NCBI GenBank assembly: GCA_943735955.1
Contig: OX030968.1
Coordinates: forward strand, 3,205,843-3,269,842
From: Piscicola geometra
Taxonomy: Eukaryota > Annelida > Clitellata > Hirudinida > Piscicolidae
DNA length: 64,000 nucleotides
Direction of reading: 5' to 3'
A model generated the notes under the pieces. It was not told where the DNA came from and ran no database searches. It worked only from the letters and a program-made list of their open reading frames with translations. Positions 1 to 35,718 of this stretch are shown piece by piece; positions within the stretch are counted from its first letter, which is position 1; the number at the start of each line of letters is the position of its first letter. The position numbers and the translations under genes were made by a program.

Positions 1-495
1 TTCTACCACCACTACCACCACTACCACCACTACTTCCACTACCCCCACCACCACCACTACCACCACTACCACTACCCCCACCACCACCACTACTACTACC
101 ACCACCACCACCACCACCACCACCACCACCACCACCACCACCACCACCACCACTACTACTACCACCACCACCACCACCACCACCACCACCACCACCACCA
201 CCACCACTACCACCACTTCTACCACCACTACCACCACCACCACCACCACCACCACCACCACCACCACCACCACCACCACTACTACTACCACCACCACCAC
301 CACCACCACCACCACCACCACTACTACTACCACCACCACCACCACCACCACCACCACCACCACCACTACCACCACTTCTACCACCACTACCACCACCACC
401 ACCACCACCACCACCACCACCACCACCACCACCACTACCACCACTTCTACCACCACTACCACCACCACCACCACTACCCCCACCACCACCACCAC
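1..495. repeat. Imperfect CCA/CTA trinucleotide array
   Basis: Almost pure ACC triplets interspersed with ACT and TTCT interruptions arranged in a longer higher-order unit (the stretch 210-250 recurs at 365-400 and 440-470). It runs straight into the acceptor of the first exon of the plus-strand gene at about 504, so it is read as intron sequence of that gene. Confidence 0.9.
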
Positions 496-503
496 CTACC
501 CAG

Positions 504-6542
<6,039 letters not shown>

Positions 6543-6724
6543 TTATTATTAGTATTATTAATATAATGAACATAGTTAATTATTAATTTTATTTTTAAAA
6601 ACCCTAATTATTAATATTATTTAAAAAACCCTAATTATTATTATTATATTTAAAAAATACTAATTACTATTATTAGTAAAAAAATTAGTAATAATGAATA
6701 ATTTTATTAATGAATACTTTATGC

Positions 6725-8337
6725 CAGAGGTGTACAACCCGCGGCCCTTCGGCCTGTTTGATGCGACCCCCAGACAACTAGTTCATTTTGGCTATTTGCG
6801 GCCCTAACAGAATTTTAAATCGACGCACCCGCCCATCTTTTTTAATAGTACTGTTTGCACTTTCCTAATATAAAACGATTGGAACAACAACAACGAGCGA
6901 TAATTGAGTTATTTTAATTTAGTAAGAATTTCAAAGCGTAAAATTGAAGCAGAAAATCGTCAGTTTAATGAAGAATAGACAAATGCAGCATTTCAACGGA
7001 ACAGCTTTGGGCCTAATTTGTCGCGAGTCCGTAACTGTAATGAAGGACTACAATTGCAAAAGAAATTATGAAACCAAACACGCTGCTACGTTTGATGATG
7101 TGAAAGGCGAAGCTAGAAAAAATATAATTGATCAACTTGTAAAAAGATTGTCATCTGAGCATGTCACCCGCCATGACTGGTAAAGAATTAGGACTTGTTG
7201 CTCATCTGTGATCACATTTGCAAGACTTAGGAATTCAAACAGACACCATCCACGCATACCACTGCATCAAGAGTCACTGTGTACACGAGTCATTAATTTT
7301 GATGATGTTATGAAATTTGTTTTTAAATCAGTGAACTTCATATGAGAAAAAGGAATTAACTATCGACAATTCATATCACTCTTGTGTAAGGTGCTTATGT
7401 CGGGGAAAAGTTCTAACTAGGTTTGTTGAGTTACGAAAGGAAATCTGTGAATTCCTTGTTACCAAAGGCAAAGACACAGCTGTTTTTACAGACAAACAGT
7501 GGTCGGCAGACTTAGCATTTATGACAGACATAACAGAAAACTTAAATAAATTGAATCTGCGTCTTCAAGGCAAAGATCACTACATCTTTGATATGTGCCA
7601 AGAGCTGCTGTCATTCACGTTGAAGCTACGGCTGTTTTGTTCGAATCTGTTAATTTATGTCATTTTCCTTTTTGTTCAGCTTTTCAGAAGGAATACCAGT
7701 GTGACTTCAATAAATACCACGACAGTTTTGAAGCGTTACTAAAGGAATTTAATGAACGTTTTGATGCATTCAGGGAGCATAAGAATTTATTCAACTTTAT
7801 CCGTGACCCTTTCTCTTGTGCTGTAGAATCCGTACCTGAGCAATGTCAGTTAGAAGTCATTGATCTTCAATGTTCACCAGAATTAGAGTCTGCGTTTCAG
7901 CATAACTCCATTTTAACTTTTTATGGAAGTCTTAGTTCAGTTACATATGGAGCGGTCAAAGATTTGGCTGGCCGAATCTTGTCTGAATTTGGCACACATA
8001 CGTGTGTGAACAAACGTTTTCAGTCATGAACACAAATAAAAATAAACTGAGATCATCTTTGACTGATGATAATCTTTGTTCGATTTTGAGACTTGCAACA
8101 ACAGAACTCGAACCCAATATTGACAATGTTGTTGCAACCATTCAGGCTCAACCTTCTCATTAGACTAACATTTAGTTATTCATACATTTTAAAATAATGT
8201 TATTTTTCATGAAATTCATTAAAAATTTGCATTCTTTGAGTTGTTTTATTGTGTCATCTATGTGCACGCTGATGCGGCCCTTGGCGCCGGGACTCAGTAA
8301 TTTTGGCCCTCAGGCTGAAAAAGGTTGTGCCCCCCTG
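6725..8337 (+). mobile_element. Decayed hAT DNA transposon, GTF2IRD2/Charlie-like
   Basis: The left end CAGAGGTGTACAACC and the inverted right end CAGGGGGGCACAACC agree at 12 of 15 positions and fit hAT termini of the CAGRGGTG...CAACC type. The 8-bp flanks CTTTATGC (6717-6724) and TTATATGC (8338-8345) agree at 6 of 8, as expected for an old hAT target-site duplication. The subterminal sequence has the gcggccc motifs of Charlie-type elements. At about 1.6 kb the element is shorter than an autonomous copy, so it carries internal deletions. It lies between the long exon and the probable last exon of the plus-strand gene. Confidence 0.9.
6928..8163 (+). pseudogene. hAT transposase remnant (GTF2IRD2/ZBED-related)
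   Basis: Readable transposase pieces occur in order on the plus strand: a BED-finger-like N-terminus (SKRKIEAENRQFNEE, then CRESVTVMKDYNCKRNYETKH), the hallmark segment LNKLNLRLQGKDHYI near 7545-7590, and the C-terminal dimerisation region (FSCAVESVPEQCQLEVIDLQ, then KNKLRSSLTDDNLCSILRLA). The start codon position reads ATT, an in-frame TAG interrupts the N-terminus near 6976, and frame shifts separate the blocks near 7010, 7620 and 8025. The stretch between about 7185 and 7490 is largely unreadable. It cannot make an active enzyme. Family assignment rests on the conserved LNxLNLRLQGK and ELIDLQ-type motifs. Confidence 0.88.
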
Positions 8338-8410
8338 TTATATGCCAACTACACCAGTACACAATACTACATATGCAGGCTCAAGCCTCGACAATGACTT
8401 CTCTACAGGG

Positions 8411-9217
8411 GCAGCAAGGTTAGAAGAAGGAGGAGGGGGAGGAGGGGGAGGAGGAGGAGGGGGAGGAGAAGAAGGAGGAGGAGGAGGAAGAAGAAGAGGA
8501 GGAGGAGGAGGAAGAGGAGAAGGAGGAAGAGGAGGAGGAATAGGAAGAGGAGGAGGAGGAGGAGAAGAAGGAAGAGAAGGAGGGGTGGTCTGGCATCAAT
8601 CAGATGCTAATTTAAATTGCAAAGAATCCATCAACGCTCCTAATACTTGTAATTACCCGTGTAACCATATGTCACGTGGATCATCTAATCAACCAATCAT
8701 CATCTTCCTCTTCCTCCTCCTTCCTTGCTTTATCGTCCACTTGGGCGTTTGCCTCCTCGTTTTGAGGGAAATGTCTAAAAGATTAAAAATATTCAGAAAC
8801 ATGTCGTTGGAATTAAGCGTGGATAAGAACGGAAGAGGTCGTGATGATGGTGGTGGTGGTGGTGGTGATGATGATGATGAAGATAGTGGTGGTGGTGATT
8901 ATGACGATAAAGATGGAGGGGGTGGTGATGATGATAGACATGGTGATGACGATAATGATTCTGATCAAGTGAGATCTCCTAGAATTTCCAAAAACTTTGA
9001 AAGGTCCTTAAGACCTTCGGGTGCTTTCATGCAAGTCATCAAAAACAATAATAACAATAAAAAGAATAATATCAAAAGAAACAATAATACATATCATAAT
9101 GATGGTGTTGAAAATAAAAAAAATATTGTTATTAATGATGGAATTGATGGCGAAGTTGAGAGAGAATGCTGTCTTATTGAGAACCCAGAACACCTCTTCT
9201 CTGAAACGCAAGTCTGA
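8411..9217 (+). CDS. Probable last exon of the upstream unrecognised gene
   Basis: An acceptor (ttctctacag) at 8410 opens a frame that runs to a TGA at 9215-9217. It encodes a Glu/Gly-rich stretch, then a clear hydrophobic segment (IIIFLFLLLPCFIVHLGVCL, about 8695-8760), then a basic juxtamembrane piece and a hydrophilic tail with Asp/Gly and Asn/Lys runs. It looks like a membrane anchor plus cytoplasmic tail and has the same composition as the long exon upstream. That is why I link them across the hAT insertion. The link is an inference. The exon could also belong to a separate gene. No family recognised. Confidence 0.35.
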   Translation, partial: AARLEEGGGGGGGGGGGGGEEGGGGGRRRGGGGGRGEGGRGGGIGRGGGGGEEGREGGVVWHQSDANLNCKESINAPNTCNYPCNHMSRGSSNQPIIIFLFLLLPCFIVHLGVCLLVLREMSKRLKIFRNMSLELSVDKNGRGRDDGGGGGGDDDDEDSGGGDYDDKDGGGGDDDRHGDDDNDSDQVRSPRISKNFERSLRPSGAFMQVIKNNNNNKKNNIKRNNNTYHNDGVENKKNIVINDGIDGEVERECCLIENPEHLFSETQV

Positions 9218-9922
9218 TGTATTGGTTCTATGGTGTTAATATGGTGGTACTGTGGTGTGTTGCTATGGTGATGTGGTTGATTATAATGAAGGTGAGGATA
9301 TACTTTTGCACAGCTTTTTTGATGTTTCGATTGAATTGTATATATAGTCGTTATCTTAAACACTGACATGGCTACTAACCCGTGGGATTGGAGATTTGAC
9401 CATTTTTACGATGCGTGCTAAACGAGATTATTTGAAATTTATTTTGATTAAAGTCGTAAAATAAAAAAGAGATTATTTTCGTTTCTTTTATAAAACTCTT
9501 GAATGAGCGAGGGATTAGCGTGGAATGTAGCGTCTGGTTCGTTGAGACAATTTACGGACCAAAATTAAATTCTTTAATTAGTCCGATATGTCTCTAATTA
9601 TTGTTAGTATTTTTCACAAATATTCGATGGAAAGGAAGACGTAGAAGATTTATGAATGAAATTCACAATGAAAATTCATGGGAGGATTGAAGCTTGTTTG
9701 AGAATTAAAATGAGCTAGAACTATTGAAGAATTAGTGGATGAGTGATCGAAAAAGAGTGCAGTAAAGGAATGAGTGAATCACTGAGATCTAAAAAAAAGT
9801 AAATAAATTCTTTTCACCGTGGATTGTGATGAAGGCAATTTTGTAACAAATTCTGATTAAAAGTCTAATCTACCGAAATATCAAGGAGCCCTCAACAGTT
9901 AGACTCACGCACACACACACAT

Positions 9923-9996
<74 letters not shown>

Positions 9997-10191
9997 GATA
10001 TATCTAATGATGGAGGTGGTAAATGTCATACTACAACTCTTTAAATACTACACCAATACCAAAACACACACAGACTCGTAAGCTCACGTGCCCACACACA
10101 AAAAATGTCTTGAGATCTAGGTCAGCAGTCTCTATGATTATAATCGTCACCCTTATCATCCTCGTCATCATCATCATCATGACCACCTCCA
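9218..10191. other. Intergenic region between convergent genes, with (CA)n array
   Basis: No coding potential recognised. A poly(A)-like AATAAA lies near 9462. A (CA)n array with one TAA interruption covers about 9906-9992, and a short (ATC)n array is at 10163-10180, just beyond the CNNM stop codon. Confidence 0.6.
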
Positions 10192-18362
<8,171 letters not shown>

Positions 18363-19785
18363 TCTAGTTCCTTGTGCTCTTGTCTTTCTTTATATCTTTT
18401 TTGTCTTTGTATACTTTTTTTATGTTTTTGTATTCTTTTTTATGTGTTTGTACACTTTTGTATATATTTGTATACTTTTTGTATGTGTTTTTATTCTTTT
18501 TCTGTGTTTGTGCACTTTTTGAATGTGTTTATGCACTTTTTGTAGATAAACTTGTTGTATGTGTTTGTATACTTTTCTAATTGCCTAATGATGTATTTCA
18601 AGTGAGGAGATATTTCCAGAATTATTTTCAATTTCTTTGAAGTTTACTTTTACACAAAAAACTTTTCTGACAGTGCAAGGTATGTTGAAGAAGTATCAAG
18701 TGGTAATGGCTAGCTCGGTGATGTTATGCTGCAAAATGACCTAATTCTAAATTCATGGAAAATGCATGCCTTGAAAGATCTATGTTTTTGATGTCACAAG
18801 TTGTCAATTTATATATTTTTTTATCAATTTGTGCATGTAAATATGAGGCATATAATTGGAAAAAAAAAGTATTAATTAATATAAATGTTGATGAAGGTTC
18901 TTAAAGTTTTTTTTATCTAAGAATTTATCAAAGTGTAAATTCCAAACAGTATAAATACATTCAAATATCTTTTTAACAGATGTCAACCAAACGTTTTGTC
19001 CTTTTTTCAGCTATAAAAATATTAGTTCCTGATGTTATAATTCTTACCATCTTATTTTCCCTGCATCTCTTTGATTTGTGCAACATAGTTGAGAACATCA
19101 TTTGATTGTTAATCTTGCAAACTCCTTTATAATCTGTTAGCTTGAATTATTAAATACCAGGTGAGGGTTGTTGGACATTGAACCTTTTGATTCAAAAGTT
19201 TTGAACCTTAAAAACGTAAAAATAGTTTAGTAAAAAACTCTTACTGAAGATTGAATACGCTTACACTATAAAGCTTATAGCAAATTCTCAAAAGTATGAT
19301 TATGATTATCAGATAATCTAATGAGATTTTGATAGCTTCTTATACGAATCTATTTCCTGTTCTATATAATATATAATACATTGTTAAACAATGAATACAT
19401 TATTAAATAAATCAATAGTGGCATAATGACAAAAAATCAATGAAACAAAACATCCTAAGTAACAGACAATGGCTTATAATAATAATTAATTTATTGTAAA
19501 TTAAATATTAAAGATGAAATAACGTGCAGAAAGTGCAGATTTTGAACATTAAAATTTAAACTTCCGACACATGTATGCCTATTTATTAATTAAAGTTAGT
19601 TATTAAATCTATTAAAAATCATCTTTTATTTCTGAAGTTAAAATTTTTTTTTAAATATGAAAATTTGAGGAAAATATTTAATAAAATAAGCATTACCATT
19701 TACTTTTAAAATAGTCGCTGAAAATAAAAGTAAATTGTTAAAATGAAACTTTTTGCATAATTTTAAAAATTAACATTATTAAATT
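18363..19785. other. Intergenic region between CNNM and LSM1 (divergent)
   Basis: Apart from the TTTTTGTATG-type repeat near 18390-18570, this is unique AT-rich DNA with no coding potential I can see and no satellite. It should hold the promoters of CNNM (minus) and LSM1 (plus), but no clear TATA or initiator stands out. Confidence 0.5.
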
Positions 19786-20737
19786 ATGGATTATTATCCT
19801 GGAACAGCAAGTTTGATAGCTGAAATAGACAGTAAGAATTTAAATATATCTTCAAACCCGAAGTAACTGTCACAAACTGAGACTTTTATATTTAACAATA
19901 AAAAACATTTAATAAAATATAATTGTTAATTAATTTAATTTTTGACAGAAAAGCTCGTTGTGGTTTTAAGAGATGGACGAACGCTTATAGGATATCTGCG
20001 AAGCATAGATCAATTCGGTAAGGAAATTAATGATGCACAATTAATTAATTATGAATATTTACCAAGTTCCTTCAAAGTTAAAAGTTTTTACACTTTCAAA
20101 TTATTTTTTCAGCCAACCTGGTCTTGCAAGGCACAATTGAACGCATTCATGTGGGCTTAAAGTTTGGAGACCTTCCCAGGGGTGTGTTGGTCATTCGAGG
20201 AGAGAACCTACTACTGCTTGGAGAAGTGGTGAGATCGAATTGATCATTTAATTAATACTTAACTTTCTAATATATCAATTATATGAATAATTGTAATAAT
20301 TACTTTTTGATTGATCATTATGAATAATTTCAAAAACATCTTAAGTTTAATAGCCTATATAAAATATCATGAAGGATGCAGAGAAAGAGTCATCAACGAG
20401 GGATAAGCTGAAAGAGGTTTCCATTGATGAGATACTCATCCTTCAGAAGGAAGAACAGGTTTGTTGTAGAAAGTTGCTTTCATTGCTAGGGGTAGCTGAC
20501 TACCAGTTTATATTTGCAAAGACAAACTTTTTCATTTATTACAAGTGATGCTTATAAGTTAGATGTAATATTTTTCATGTATTACTAGTTATACTTATAC
20601 TTATATGAAAACTTGTTCGAATACATCTTTTCAATGCAAAGGACCAGCGCAGGTGTGAGGAGGAGAGGAAGAAGAAAATGATGACTGAAAGGGGGTTGTC
20701 GACTTTTCCTGTAGAGTTGCACAGTGAAGACTTCTGA
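19786..20737 (+). CDS. LSM1: LSm1, U6-like Sm protein of the mRNA-decapping LSm1-7 ring
   Basis: Five exons: 19786-19831, 19949-20017, 20113-20228, 20375-20458, 20642-20737. All phases close to 136 residues, against 133 in human. The protein begins MDYYPGTASLIAEID and continues with the Sm1 motif (VVVLRDGRTLIGYLRSIDQF) and the Sm2 motif (VLVIRGENLLLLGEV). The charged C-terminal extension has VSIDEIL and EERKKKMMTERGLS, which match LSM1 rather than other LSm proteins. With Pat1, the LSm1-7 ring binds oligoadenylated mRNA 3' ends in the cytoplasm and promotes decapping. Introns are short and free of satellites, unlike the neighbours. The acceptor before exon 4 (catgaag) has a weak pyrimidine tract. 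Confidence 0.96.
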
Positions 20738-20803
20738 TTAAGCATTCTTTTTTACAGCTTTTATTTATTCTTTTGCTGATTCTCAAATTTAGATTTATTT
20801 TTT

Positions 20804-20817
20804 AATAAACCAATAAA
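20804..20817 (+). terminator. Tandem poly(A) signals of LSM1
   Basis: Two AATAAA hexamers (20804-20809 and 20812-20817) lie 67-80 bp after the LSM1 stop and only about 140 bp before the RBBP8 start codon. Confidence 0.8.
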
Positions 20818-20954
20818 AATAAATTCATTTTTAATATTTTTATATTATCATCACAAACAACGTTCAAATTTAACATTTTTCATTTTTAAATATTTTACTT
20901 ATGAGCGATTAGTTTGATGACAGGTTACAAGTTGGTTATAAAAATTTAAAAGCC

Positions 20955-23643
20955 ATGGGTATTTGCGATAAAGAATATATTTCTATTTATAACGAAAAAT
21001 TAAAGATTCTATTAAAAGACGTTTTTAAAATACATGTTGAACTCCTAATGGGTTAGATTTCACTAATCTTGTGCAGAAATATTATATGACAATTTCGTTA
21101 TTGGCTAAATAATTTAGCCAATAATTTAGCCTAAATTCTTCATCAAATTGCAATTTTCGATTTTTAGAAGCTCAAAAGTGGAGGAAGAAATACCACAACA
21201 AGTGCAAAGAGTGCTACATGTTACTTTTACATTTTACAAAATTTTAAATATAAATTGAAGTAAAACCTATTTGATCATACTATTATTTACCCCTTTCCAT
21301 CATTAAACATTATTTTAGTTCGCATGTATCAAGTGAGCTTGCAAGAGCGCCCTCTCTCGATGTGAAGGAAAATTTAAATACGAAATCATTGACAAGATCT
21401 TCTAACAAGTTTGATGATAACACAGCTATTGAAGAAAAAGATGCTGATGATGCTGATAATGATAGTAATGTTGCTGATGATGATGATAGTGAGTGTGTGA
21501 GTATTCATGCATCTAGAAGGCCAGCTATAGTAGTCCCTGAAACTATGGCTGTGAAGTATGGGGATGATGATGAAGAAGAAACTGATGATGATGATGATAA
21601 CATTTTTTATTGTAAAAAAAAACAAAAACACCATTTATCATTCTCAACGTTGTTATGCAGCCCACAATTGAAGATGACAGCATCATCATCATCAGTATCA
21701 TCATCATCATCATTTTTATCATTATCAGCATCATCATCAATATACTCACCTGTGGTAGACTCATTAAACACACCATTCAGCAATATCTGTACTAAGACAT
21801 CTCTAGTCACCACCCATTCCATAAATAATACTGTCACGAATACTACTACTAAAATTACTGCAACAACTACTACTACTGCAACAATAACTACTACTACTAC
21901 TACAACTACTGCTACAAATACTATTTATACTACAACTACATCTACTACTACTACTACTGCAACAACAACTACTACTACTACAACTACTGCTACAAAAACT
22001 ATTTATACAACTACATCGATCTCAGGCAAGTACGTCATCAGTGACGTCCTCAGGGAATTCCTGGATGACTCACCACCCATGAAACGGAAGCAGAGAGAGA
22101 GATATGGAGGAAGAGGAGCAGCAGGAAGAGAAGGAGGAGGAGCAAGTACTTTGAGTGATGGTAGTGTTAGTAGTGGTGTTGAAAGTGTCGAAGGCTTGAG
22201 TTGTGGTAATAATAATATCAGCAACAGTTTCAAGAATAATATTAACAATAATATTAACAATAATATTAACAATAAGAATATCAATATTAACATTATTGGA
22301 AGGAGTATTAAGGATATAAGTGAAGACATAACTGATCATCTAAGTAAAGACATAACTGATCATCTTAACAAAAACATTGTTAACACTGGTGCCATGAAGA
22401 GTGAAATTAGCATCGGTGAGCAAGGAAAGGATGAGGTGGGAGGAGGTGGTGGGAAAAACCCTGCCATTACTGATGTTTTTTCAAAGAAATTCAGTTCTGA
22501 TGATGATCGTGATGATAATGACGATGATGGCGATGTACTATTTGAAAGTAGTGAACGTGATATTGAAATAAATGATAAGATTGCTAATATTATTGATAAT
22601 AATAATGCTATTAATAGATATGATAATAATTATAATAATAATTATAATGGTATTGATGAGGGTGATGATGATGATGATGAAAAGGATTTGGATGAAACAT
22701 ACTGTCCCATACTGAGGATGCAGACTAAAAGTATTTTGACTGATGATGATGATGATGATGAAGACATCACCATGAAAAAAAACATCAACAAAAACACAAA
22801 TAACAATAATAACTTGGATAATAAGAATGTAACTAACAATATTAATCATAAAAATGATTATAAAAATGATCGTAATAATGATAAAGTTACTCATATCAAA
22901 AATGATAATAATAGAAATGATGATGATGATGGCATCACTGGGGTCGCATCATACGCTTACGTGGATGTAGTCAGGAGGAAGCATGAGCGACAGAAGCTCA
23001 ACTCCTTCACGTGCGTGCAGTGTCAGAAGGTGCGGTGGCAGTTGTTGCATTTTTGAGATTTACCATTTCACCATTCATTTCCATGCGCCCACCACATCCC
23101 ACGCATTCATCTATTCACCGTAAATGCATTCCCCACAACCAAACTTATTCCCCACTCAATCACTCATGCATCCTCCACAACCCACTCATTTATCATCCAT
23201 ACATTCTTCCACAACAACCAATTCATCATCTATTCAACCACCCATTCACCATCCGCGCATCCTCGATTACCTCAACCCACCCATCCACAAAAACCACCCA
23301 CCCATCAACAACAACCCACTCACCCAGTGGTTCGGAGGCATGGGCTTGGGGCAGGAGGAGATGAGAGAGAGGATGAAGAACTGTCGACACAAGGCGCGCT
23401 TCACGCCCCCGTCCACGCCTGACCACTTCTGGTCCATCGGCTTCCCAGACACCCAAGAGTGCCGACAGAGGGGTCAGTTGGTCATGATGATGATGATGGT
23501 AATGATGCTGATGACGACGATAATGATGATGACGATGATGGTAATAATGATGATGATGATAATTATGCTTCACAGGCTACACAGGTGGGGAGGGAGTGAA
23601 TGTAGAACGGGGACTGAGGCGAAAAAGACCTTTCAAAAAGTAG
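20955..23643 (+). CDS. RBBP8: RBBP8/CtIP (Sae2/Ctp1 family) DNA-end-resection factor
   Basis: Exons 20955-21051, 21168-21219, 21319-23029, 23328-23472 and 23576-23643 join in phase to 690 residues (human 897). The N-terminus is a short coiled-coil-like segment (ISIYNEKLKILLKDVFKIHV) followed by a CKEC pair that resembles the zinc-binding CDRC of human CtIP. The large third exon is mostly low complexity (Asp, Ser, Thr, Asn runs). The C-terminal Sae2 domain is clear: VVRRKHERQKL, CVQCQK, NCRHKARFTPPSTPDHFW, GFPDTQECRQRGY, then a basic tail LRRKRPFKK. CtIP stimulates MRE11-RAD50-NBS1 to begin resection of double-strand breaks in the nucleus. The gene starts about 220 bp after the LSM1 stop in the same direction. 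The identification rests on the C-terminal domain. Confidence 0.9.
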
Positions 23644-23746
23644 TCTTATACAATGTAAACCCGCCAATGTTACCATGTACGAGACGCAGAATTTGAGAGA
23701 TTTTGAAATTATTGCAAGGTTGCGATCAATTGAAACAAGCAATGTT

Positions 23747-23856
23747 TTATTCATATAAATGGTCGTCATCCGCTCGAAAGATCTCGTTCAAGGGTGCTCC
23801 ATGCTCTTGGACACCAAGCCAACGCACACTACGACGCCTATAGGCACCCAAACAGG
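23747..23856 (-). CDS. Possible 3'-terminal exon of an unrecognised minus-strand gene
   Basis: After a tctag acceptor the minus strand reads CLGAYRRRSVRWLGVQEHGA and on to a TAA at 23747, with an AATAAA signal overlapping the stop (23751-23746). The stretch is not low complexity and has balanced composition, so it may be a real terminal exon. The frame is also open further upstream to about 23992 through a Ser/Pro-rich segment. I found no earlier exons and no family. It would be convergent with RBBP8. Confidence 0.3.
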
Positions 23857-24019
23857 CTAGATGCAACGGCGAAATGAGTAGCGGTGATGATGCTTGTGGT
23901 GGTGAAGGTGATAATGATGATGATGATGTATGTGATGGCGAAGTTGTTGATAACAATGAAAATAAATCAGCGATAGATACAAGTAATATCAAGGGTGCCT
24001 ACCCACCTCTCCGCCACAG

Positions 24020-24265
24020 CCACCTATACAACCACCACTACCACCACTACTACTACCACCACTAATACAACCACCACTAATACTACCACCACTACTACTA
24101 ATACTACCACCACTACTACTACCACCAATACTACTAATACTACCACCACTACTACTACCACCACTACTACTACCACCACTACTACTAATACTACCACCAC
24201 TACTACTACTACTACCACCACTACTACTAATACTGCCACCACTACTACTACCACAACACAACCAC
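24020..24265. repeat. (ACCACT/ACTACTAAT)n array
   Basis: Triplet array of ACC, ACT and AAT units with higher-order alternation. It lies between the possible exon above and the 3' UTR of MAP7. Confidence 0.9.
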
Positions 24266-25037
24266 TGCATTGAGAATATAAACGCACCCGATCACAGACT
24301 CAGAGGTGGTTTATTATGCTAGGTATGTACAAATACTCATGTATAAATACAAAGAACAACAGCGCTTACGCATTGTACTACACACGCCATTGATAGTACA
24401 CTAGTAATGAGTGTACCAACGTACTCAAACGGTGAGAAGCTGGGGATGGTGGTGATGATGATTTGATCATTATCATGAAACTCTAGATGACCAATCGAAT
24501 ATTAAGATGATTTAGATGGATCAAATGGTGAGTCTTGCGGGGTGTTTTATATGAAGTGTGCGCTATATCAACTAAATATACAAACGAAGCAAGTGTGAGA
24601 AGTTTGTTGGATGAGACGAAGAAGGGTGGTGGAAGAGAGGAGACGGAAAGAAGGGCGAGGAGGAAAAGGAAATGGTGGAAACAGGTGGGAAAATTGTCGA
24701 GCTCTGAGCTTGTCCTAAAAGCTTAAAAATCAATAAATGATAAGAAATAATATGAAGTGATAGCAGTGACTACTTGGAAATAAAGAAATTTGATTAGAAT
24801 ATCAACCCGAGCTCGGAGGAGAACCGTCCATATAAAGCTTGAATGAAAACGGGGAGAATTTAAATGGATGTCGAATAATATAAAAATGAGAACAGGAAGG
24901 GCAGTAATAGAAGTGCAAATAAACTAAAATAGAACTTGAAATGCGTTTTAAGAGAGAGAATGAATGGATCGATGGTGCCTTGGTGGCTTCATTGACGATA
25001 GATTGTGTCACAGACATACATGCATGCATGCACTGCA
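24266..25037 (-). other. Probable 3' UTR of the MAP7 gene
   Basis: No gene seen. On the minus strand an AATAAA occurs at 24315-24310, which could serve MAP7, whose stop codon is at 25040-25038. Short open frames here are AT-rich and have no recognisable features. Confidence 0.45.
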
Positions 25038-35535
<10,498 letters not shown>

Positions 35536-35718
35536 CTTGGTCTGCTGCGGCCATTCCTCGACAGATTCAAAACAACTAACAATCGCACTAAAAACATTCT
35601 AATTAATTAAGTTTAATTTTTATTTAGACTTAAAATTCTAAAATTTCAATATATTATACCCAAAACCGTTTATTCTACAAATTTATTTGAGCTAACCATA
35701 GATCCTAACTCTAGAAAA
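35536..35718. promoter_or_regulatory. Shared bidirectional promoter of MAP7 (minus) and MIOS (plus)
   Basis: Only 183 bp separate the two divergent start codons, so both promoters must lie here or overlap the first exons. The MAP7 start context is CCAAGATGGCCGC, close to the YY1/TISU element (SAASATGGCGGC, 11 of 12). A second GCGGCCAT lies at 35553-35560. There is no TATA box. Confidence 0.6.
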
